Positions 55,828 through 64,000 of a DNA stretch of 64,000 nucleotides are shown in pieces (the first letter of the stretch is position 1; each line of letters begins with the position of its first letter). The DNA lies in the NCBI GenBank assembly GCA_002307185.1, contig DBTT01000039.1, forward strand, positions 36,020-100,019. Direction: 5' to 3'. A program made the translations under genes and the position numbers. A model generated the notes under the pieces. The model worked only from the letters and a program-made list of their open reading frames with translations, had not been told where the DNA came from and ran no database searches. The DNA comes from Bacteroidales bacterium UBA1309 (GTDB lineage Bacteria; Bacteroidota; Bacteroidia; Bacteroidales; Dysgonomonadaceae).

Positions 55828-56047
55828 ATCACCTCTGCGCTGTCGGTCGTACCCGAAAAAAGTGTTCTTTGACTTATTGAGGAAAACAAAAACAAGAAAA
55901 GTGATTAATAAACAGGAACATACCTAAGTTGTCGGTCGCCAGCACTTTTTCGGTTATTGGCGACCGACTAATTTAGTGGTAAAAAAATGTTTTACACCTC
56001 CGCTTCTAGATACTTAAATCGTATATTTGTATGCCGTTTTTGGACGG
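55828..56047 (+). promoter_or_regulatory. CRISPR leader
   Basis: 220 AT-rich bases between cas2 and the first repeat. A perfect 11-bp inverted repeat GTCGGTCGCCA/TGGCGACCGAC lies at 55931-55941 and 55958-55968. A further copy of GTCGGTCG stands at 55842-55849. The -7 box TATATTTG at 56022-56029 predicts transcription starting about 15 bases before the first repeat and reading rightward, which agrees with repeats ending in ATTGAAAT. New spacers should be added at this end. Confidence 0.75.
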
Positions 56048-59000
56048 CTTTTAATCGCACTCTGTAGAATTGAAATAAATATACAATCCTTGCATCTTGC
56101 CGCCCTTGATCTTTTAATCGCACTCTGTAGAATTGAAATTCCTGTACAATTATTAAACTCTGCAAATCTGACGGCTTTTAATCGCACTCTGTAGAATTGA
56201 AATGATCGAAGAGGCGGAAGCCTCTGTTACTGGGTATAAACTTTTAATCGCACTCTGTAGAATTGAAATATCGCTGTCCTTGGCAAGTTCGTTCAGGACT
56301 TCACTTTTAATCGCACTCTGTAGAATTGAAATGGTGAAAACGTAAGGGCTTTGAATATGGATCTATCCTTTTAATCGCACTCTGTAGAATTGAAATAGTG
56401 GACAAGCTACTACTCCTGTTTGGAAGCAAATGCTTTTAATCGCACTCTGTAGAATTGAAATTCACTTTTACGGATGCTGATTTGATAATTGTTTCCCTTT
56501 TAATCGCACTCTGTAGAATTGAAATAAACTAAATCCCTGACAAGGAGATCCAGCACCAATCTTTTAATCGCACTCTGTAGAATTGAAATGGAAGTAGCCA
56601 AAATGTCTAAGGAGGCCAAGCGGCTTTTAATCGCACTCTGTAGAATTGAAATGGCATTTTTATGATGGGTCATATTGGACATATAATTCTTTTAATCGCA
56701 CTCTGTAGAATTGAAATAGGATATTTCAAGGCCATTTTTGACACAAGTGAATCTTTTAATCGCACTCTGTAGAATTGAAATGGTTATAGTGGAATGCCTA
56801 TTGATGAAGTCGTATCTTTTAATCGCACTCTGTAGAATTGAAATAGTATGACTTATATAAGCCTGACGGTACTTTCCCTCTTTTAATCGCACTCTGTAGA
56901 ATTGAAATAGGATATTTCAAGGCCATTTTTGACACAAGTGAACTTTTAATCGCACTCTGTAGAATTGAAATAAGAGGGAAAAAATAAACACGACGATGCT
57001 GAGGACCTTTTAATCGCACTCTGTAGAATTGAAATGCTTGCAGAGGACTCCAACGACAACCGCAACCGCAACTTTTAATCGCACTCTGTAGAATTGAAAT
57101 TTTTCTTCCGTCAATGCTTTTATTTTCGCTTCTTGCTTTTAATCGCACTCTGTAGAATTGAAATGTCGAGAACTACGAAAAGACACACAACCTAAAAGAC
57201 TTTTAATCGCACTCTGTAGAATTGAAATTAATGTCACACATATAGGTTTGGCCGGCGAACTGGTCTTTTAATCGCACTCTGTAGAATTGAAATATATTTC
57301 GTCTCTTTCTTCCCTCAAAATCTCAAGAACTTTTAATCGCACTCTGTAGAATTGAAATAAATTTAACGATAATATTCTTTATTGGCCTGCTCTTACTTTT
57401 AATCGCACTCTGTAGAATTGAAATACGTATCTTTTGCCTCCTTGATTATCGTCATAGGCTTTTAATCGCACTCTGTAGAATTGAAATCCCACTCTTGTTT
57501 ATTGACTTTGCCATGTGGATCAACTTTTAATCGCACTCTGTAGAATTGAAATTGTTGATGAAATCACCTATAAGACCCAAACATATCCTTTTAATCGCAC
57601 TCTGTAGAATTGAAATCGGTTACACTAAGGGACGCGTTCATGAATCACTACTTTTAATCGCACTCTGTAGAATTGAAATGCTGCTAATACGGCAGGCAAT
57701 ATCATCCCGAACGTGCTTTTAATCGCACTCTGTAGAATTGAAATCGGATTCCAATTCGGCTGCCATAACCAGGGCTGTTTCTTTTAATCGCACTCTGTAG
57801 AATTGAAATTCTATGGCAGGTAAAGAAGTACTTTTCATTTCTATCTTTTAATCGCACTCTGTAGAATTGAAATTGATTTAATTTGTTCATGGAGATAGCT
57901 CTGAACCTTCTTTTAATCGCACTCTGTAGAATTGAAATTAGGCTCGTCAGAGGGGTGTTATTTAATAATTTAACTTTTAATCGCACTCTGTAGAATTGAA
58001 ATTTTTCGTTGGCAAATTGATATAGGTTATCAATTAACTTTTAATCGCACTCTGTAGAATTGAAATATATCCACCGTGATGAAATTCATAGATAATCCGT
58101 CTCTTTTAATCGCACTCTGTAGAATTGAAATTAGTTCGTTATTCTTAGAAAGCTCTTCTGCCTTCCAGCTTTTAATCGCACTCTGTAGAATTGAAATAAA
58201 GGTGGCAAATTCGAAAACGTGGAAGCCACTAATCCTTTTAATCGCACTCTGTAGAATTGAAATATGCCTATTTGAAGGCATTTTGCGAAAAGTATGAATC
58301 TTTTAATCGCACTCTGTAGAATTGAAATATATCAAATTCTTCCTCGCTTAATGCGTGGTGAGGACTTTTAATCGCACTCTGTAGAATTGAAATTTTCAAA
58401 TATCATCACGTCTATTGATGGATTGTTTTCTTTTAATCGCACTCTGTAGAATTGAAATTTAAGAGATAAACTATCTAAGTATTTGACGGGATTAGCTTTT
58501 AATCGCACTCTGTAGAATTGAAATAATGAAATCTGCCACCAAGCGAATGGAGGAACTTGCTTTTAATCGCACTCTGTAGAATTGAAATAATATCTGGGGC
58601 TTTATTTAGTTGGCAGACTGCATTCTTTTAATCGCACTCTGTAGAATTGAAATATAATAATACTGCATTTCCATCATTGTACATTGAGTCTTTTAATCGC
58701 ACTCTGTAGAATTGAAATAAAATTGCCGTAATGACCTACCCCTATGCCCCCAACTCTTTTAATCGCACTCTGTAGAATTGAAATATCATCGATGCAGGGG
58801 ATTCGCTTGACGACCTGGCCCTTTTAATCGCACTCTGTAGAATTGAAATTTGTTTATTCGTTAATAGCCCTTTTCATCCATCCACTTTTAATCGCACTCT
58901 GTAGAATTGAAATGATATAACCGACACTTCCAGGAATTCTTCCATCTCTTTTAATCGCACTCTGTAGAATTGAAATTCTAGTAATATGTTATGTAACTTC

Positions 59001-62000
59001 TTTCTATTATCTTTTAATCGCACTCTGTAGAATTGAAATTTATTATTCCTCCTCTTCTTTATTTTCATTAAACATCTTTTAATCGCACTCTGTAGAATTG
59101 AAATAGGTGCTTCTTTATTCGAGACATTAAGAAGCCAGTTCTTTTAATCGCACTCTGTAGAATTGAAATATTCGACAAATCGGTTGGTGAACTTGATTTC
59201 GAGCTTTTAATCGCACTCTGTAGAATTGAAATTACAAAGCATAGTGTCAGGCATTTCAAATATCATCTTTTAATCGCACTCTGTAGAATTGAAATAACCC
59301 AACTGCAAAGTACATTAAGTTCACCCTCAGCCTTTTAATCGCACTCTGTAGAATTGAAATATGCCTATTTGAAGGCATTTTGCGAAAAGTATGAATCTTT
59401 TAATCGCACTCTGTAGAATTGAAATGGTGAAGAAAAACACGGCTGGGTTAGTATGATAATTCTTTTAATCGCACTCTGTAGAATTGAAATTTGAAAACCC
59501 GCCTGAAAACACAAGGAGTCCGTATTCTTTTAATCGCACTCTGTAGAATTGAAATATATTTCGTCTCTTTCTTCCCTCAAAATCTCAAGAAGCTTTTAAT
59601 CGCACTCTGTAGAATTGAAATAAAGAATGGCTGTTGAAAAGAGCCGAAGAAAGAAAAACTTTTAATCGCACTCTGTAGAATTGAAATTCTTCAAAGACTT
59701 TGGAAGCAGAGCCGAAAGTACCCTTTTAATCGCACTCTGTAGAATTGAAATATATTTCGTCTCTTTCTTCCCTCAAAATCTCAAGAAGCTTTTAATCGCA
59801 CTCTGTAGAATTGAAATATGTCTCTAACGTAGCCAACGGCTCTATTAATTACCCCTTTTAATCGCACTCTGTAGAATTGAAATGGACTTTTCACATCCTC
59901 GACAATAGTTTCCCCGTTCTTTTAATCGCACTCTGTAGAATTGAAATACGTATCTTTTGCCTCCTTGATTATCGTCATAGGACTTTTAATCGCACTCTGT
60001 AGAATTGAAATAAGGGTGTCATTGTCGTTTATCATGTAAACGTAACTTTTAATCGCACTCTGTAGAATTGAAATTGTATGATCTTTACGGGCAATACGTT
60101 GTTTTGAATCTTTTAATCGCACTCTGTAGAATTGAAATTTCGAGGTTATCTTGTTTCCATGAAAAAGACAGGACTTTTAATCGCACTCTGTAGAATTGAA
60201 ATTGGTCAACCGTTAACAATTATAGACCCGGGTGGAACTTTTAATCGCACTCTGTAGAATTGAAATTAAACAACTGTTTTAAATAACGCTGTTTTTACCT
60301 CACTTTTAATCGCACTCTGTAGAATTGAAATACGTTTGTTTTAAGTCCGTCTTATGGCACTAAGAATCTTTTAATCGCACTCTGTAGAATTGAAATTGTA
60401 TGATCTTTACGGGCAATACGTTGTTTTGAACTTTTAATCGCACTCTGTAGAATTGAAATAGAACAAAAGATTGTCCGTCAAATATCGTCTTCACTTTTAA
60501 TCGCACTCTGTAGAATTGAAATAACGATGACCTCCGTCCGGTAATGAATGGAGTGTTCACTTTTAATCGCACTCTGTAGAATTGAAATGATAATAATTTT
60601 TATTATGGGGATGAAACACCCGAACTTTTAATCGCACTCTGTAGAATTGAAATGCCAATGGGGACTAACAAATTATGCCAGGAATGGAACTTTTAATCGC
60701 ACTCTGTAGAATTGAAATAACTTATTACCGTGGGTGGAGGACTGGAACTCAAATCTTTTAATCGCACTCTGTAGAATTGAAATAACCTCACGATCAAGCA
60801 AGAGAATTTCTGTAACTTCTTTTAATCGCACTCTGTAGAATTGAAATTTTGCGGCGAGTACTATTTGAATATAACCTACTCCCTTTTAATCGCACTCTGT
60901 AGAATTGAAATTTTGTTAATGTTTCCGCCAATTGGCGGGCTTGCGTTCTTTTAATCGCACTCTGTAGAATTGAAATAATATTGGATATGTTGCCATTTCC
61001 GCCGTTGCCGTCCTTTTAATCGCACTCTGTAGAATTGAAATTTGGATTTTTTCATTGCCCAAACACAGGCGGCAAACTTTTAATCGCACTCTGTAGAATT
61101 GAAATATGTTTGGGACAAAATGGTTGTAACCGACGGGAAACTTTTAATCGCACTCTGTAGAATTGAAATAACTTTCCCCTCAACATATTGGACTTTGTCG
61201 GGAAACTTTTAATCGCACTCTGTAGAATTGAAATAACAATAGGTCGTCCGGGATTGCCTTAATATTGTACTTTTAATCGCACTCTGTAGAATTGAAATTA
61301 CATTACCGGGGAAAGTTCCCGCAAAAATAATTCCTTTTAATCGCACTCTGTAGAATTGAAATAAAATAATTCGGTTTGTTCCTCCGTTTTGCGTTCCCCC
61401 TTTTAATCGCACTCTGTAGAATTGAAATTAATTTGGAACGGTAACAATGTTCGTGCCGGTGTGACTTTTAATCGCACTCTGTAGAATTGAAATTATTTTC
61501 ACGGTCTCCATTTTCCCAACGGTTATGGCTTTTAATCGCACTCTGTAGAATTGAAATAATTGTACGTTCAAATCAAATATAACTCCCTTACACTTTTAAT
61601 CGCACTCTGTAGAATTGAAATAAGGATACGGGCGTTTATGGGGATTATTACAGGTCTTTTAATCGCACTCTGTAGAATTGAAATATATCCGGGGCGTCTC
61701 CGGTAACATTAAAATTCAACCCTTTTAATCGCACTCTGTAGAATTGAAATATTAAGGTTTCACGCTCTTTAATCAGGTTCGACACTTTTAATCGCACTCT
61801 GTAGAATTGAAATATGTTTGGGACAAAATGGTTGTAACCGACGGGAAAAACTTTTAATCGCACTCTGTAGAATTGAAATACCAGTGTCCATCGGAAGTCA
61901 CCCCGTCGTCTTCCTTTTAATCGCACTCTGTAGAATTGAAATCGTTCAGCGAGGCATCCTTGATATGCGCCACCACCACTTTTAATCGCACTCTGTAGAA

Positions 62001-64000
62001 TTGAAATTTTCCGGCCACAGATGGCGTTCGTCAGCTTTTCCGAGCTTTTAATCGCACTCTGTAGAATTGAAATTATAGTCCATTAGGTTTAATCCGGATT
62101 TGATCCACAACTTTTAATCGCACTCTGTAGAATTGAAATATAGCCAAAGGAGGGAATGCTGGAAAGTGGTATACTCTTTTAATCGCACTCTGTAGAATTG
62201 AAATTCGTCAAAGGTCAGTTCGTCCGGCATCGCCTCCACGCTTTTAATCGCACTCTGTAGAATTGAAATTCGTCATTCAGCGGGAACTTGAAAAAAGGAA
62301 TCAAAACTTTTAATCGCACTCTGTAGAATTGAAATGTCAGCACCGCCTTGGCTTCCTTGATGGTCGTCACTCTTTTAATCGCACTCTGTAGAATTGAAAT
62401 CAATGTAATTATTTCAAATATTATTTTGAGCCGATACTTTTAATCGCACTCTGTAGAATTGAAATAAGCTGAAGCGGCCATCATACTGCGAAAGCGAGAG
62501 CTTTTAATCGCACTCTGTAGAATTGAAATTCTGTAACCACTTTTTATGGTGATTGTTTCTTTTACTTTTAATCGCACTCTGTAGAATTGAAATTATTTAG
62601 GAAATAGAGGGCTAGGAAGACACGAAGACCTTTTAATCGCACTCTGTAGAATTGAAATCTGTCTAGTATTTGATTTGTTACTGTTCCCGCTGCTTTTAAT
62701 CGCACTCTGTAGAATTGAAATCATTTTGTTTATTTTTTATATGTTTCTGTTCTAACTGCTTTTAATCGCACTCTGTAGAATTGAAATCTTTGGAATGTCT
62801 CTTCTCCTGTATCTTTTAGCGTCTTTTAATCGCACTCTGTAGAATTGAAATAATATAGATTCGCAAATGTTCATGACCTTAAACAGCTTTTAATCGCACT
62901 CTGTAGAATTGAAATAACCTACTAATATTTTTTGTTTAATCCAAATTTTGCTTTTAATCGCACTCTGTAGAATTGAAATGCGATAAAACAAACAACGCCC
63001 TTCATGATCACGGAGCTTTTAATCGCACTCTGTAGAATTGAAATAAACAAATACCAAACCTATAAAATTTAGGGGGAAACTTTTAATCGCACTCTGTAGA
63101 ATTGAAATAATAAGACTACAAGAAGAAATAAGGCACAGGAACGATCTTTTAATCGCACTCTGTAGAATTGAAATTGAAGACGGAGAAGCGACTGGAGTAA
63201 CAGCAGAAAGCTTTTAATCGCACTCTGTAGAATTGAAATAAAATTGCAACGAATAAAGTTATTAAAATAACCAGCTTTTAATCGCACTCTGTAGAATTGA
63301 AATAAGCAAAGTAGCAAAAAGAGATACTAGCGTAGTGACTTTTAATCGCACTCTGTAGAATTGAAATAAACGAGAACAACTACAAATTGAATGGTGAAGA
63401 AACTTTTAATCGCACTCTGTAGAATTGAAATGGTCTAATCACGAAATGGATTCGAACAAAAGTATTCTTTTAATCGCACTCTGTAGAATTGAAATACCAC
63501 AATCTAGACAGTATCTGGAGGAGTACGATGGCCTTTTAATCGCACTCTGTAGAATTGAAATGAGGCATTGGAGGAACTAAGAACACAAGTAGAAAGCTTT
63601 TAATCGCACTCTGTAGAATTGAAATGACACAAGCCTGAACGCCCAAAATTTCTGGGTGCACTTTTAATCGCACTCTGTAGAATTGAAATGAAGGAAATAA
63701 ATACAAAAAAGGAAAAACAAATGACTTTTAATCGCACTCTGTAGAATTGAAATGATACGACCAGCTGATCAGAAAGCTGTGCGATGGACTTTTAATCGCA
63801 CTCTGTAGAATTGAAATAACATACTCATAATTTTTTGTTTAATCCAAATTTTCTTTTAATCGCACTCTGTAGAATTGAAATGGCCGTACAGGGATTCAAG
63901 CCCAAGCACATTGGGCTTTTAATCGCACTCTGTAGAATTGAAATGCAAGCAACAGACTGGTTGCATGAGGACGTGAAAGACTTTTAATCGCACTCTGTAG
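56048..64000 (+). CRISPR. CRISPR array, 123 complete repeats plus one cut by the window edge
   Basis: Repeats are 29 bases, start CTTTTAATCG and end AATTGAAAT. All 123 complete copies that I read are identical; a 124th is cut at 64000. Spacers are 34-37 bases. No degenerate terminal repeat is seen, so the array continues. The orientation and repeat end fit type I-B. Recurrent spacers: 56718 and 56909; 57294, 59556 and 59752; 57425 and 59948; 58264 and 59361; 60075 and 60397; 61106 and 61814. The similar pairs at 57425/62336 and 62916/63818 are described under findings. Confidence 0.98.

Noticed and set aside
55828..56047. tracrRNA or type II system in the leader region
   Set aside because: No cas9 and no anti-repeat; the cas genes are type I-B.
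56500..63317. About a dozen minus-strand open frames with repeated ISILQSAIK and FQFYRVRLK segments
   Set aside because: They are translations of the CRISPR repeat in two frames joined by spacers, not genes.
1..64000. tRNA or rRNA genes
   Set aside because: None was found on reading both strands by eye; a covariance search could still reveal one.

Overview
The window reads as a chromosome segment from a Bacteroidota, most likely Bacteroidales. Evidence: a SusC/SusD glycan locus, many promoters of the TAnnTTTG type, an inositol-lipid gene set resembling the one known from Bacteroides, and bacteroidal versions of ino1, pdxA, rlmN, pgi, gpsA and lysS. I see no rRNA or tRNA gene.

Layout. 1-14.8 kb is mostly a leftward housekeeping block: the end of a tyrosine recombinase, a hemerythrin-like protein with a LuxR-type regulator, ino1 with a structured leader, a DUF423 membrane protein, a SNF2 helicase, an acyltransferase, then pgpA / gtrA-like / CDP-alcohol phosphatidyltransferase / PAP2 (inositol-lipid synthesis), pdxA and rlmN. 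14.8-24.2 kb is accessory: a 1.2 kb gene-poor stretch, a membrane protein followed by a large KAP/YobI-type P-loop NTPase, an M48 membrane peptidase, and a higBA module with a frameshifted toxin. The higBA module lies between intact pgi and a second, diverged copy of the pgi 3' end. 24.2-29.2 kb holds pgi, gpsA, lysS and a DUF4230 protein. 29.3-43.8 kb is a polysaccharide utilisation locus: a divergent propeller/Y_Y_Y/LuxR regulator, then SusC, SusD, GH30, GH3, GH30, GH30. The enzyme set resembles loci for fungal beta-1,6-glucan.

44-64 kb is a type I-B CRISPR-Cas locus: cas6, a 21-bp tandem repeat, a helical protein of unknown function, cas8b-cas7-cas5-cas3-cas4, cas1, a pRiA4b ORF-3 family gene, cas2, a leader, and an array with 123 complete identical 29-nt repeats that runs off the right edge. 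Several spacers recur with ends that differ by one or two bases. Two spacer pairs encode the same peptide with different DNA, which suggests repeated capture from a conserved site in a family of related invaders.

The least ordinary elements are the gene between cas1 and cas2 with its own promoter, the repeat and unknown protein between cas6 and cas8, the mosaic base composition of the cas genes, the spacer recurrence pattern, the KAP-type NTPase pair, and the structured leader in front of ino1.
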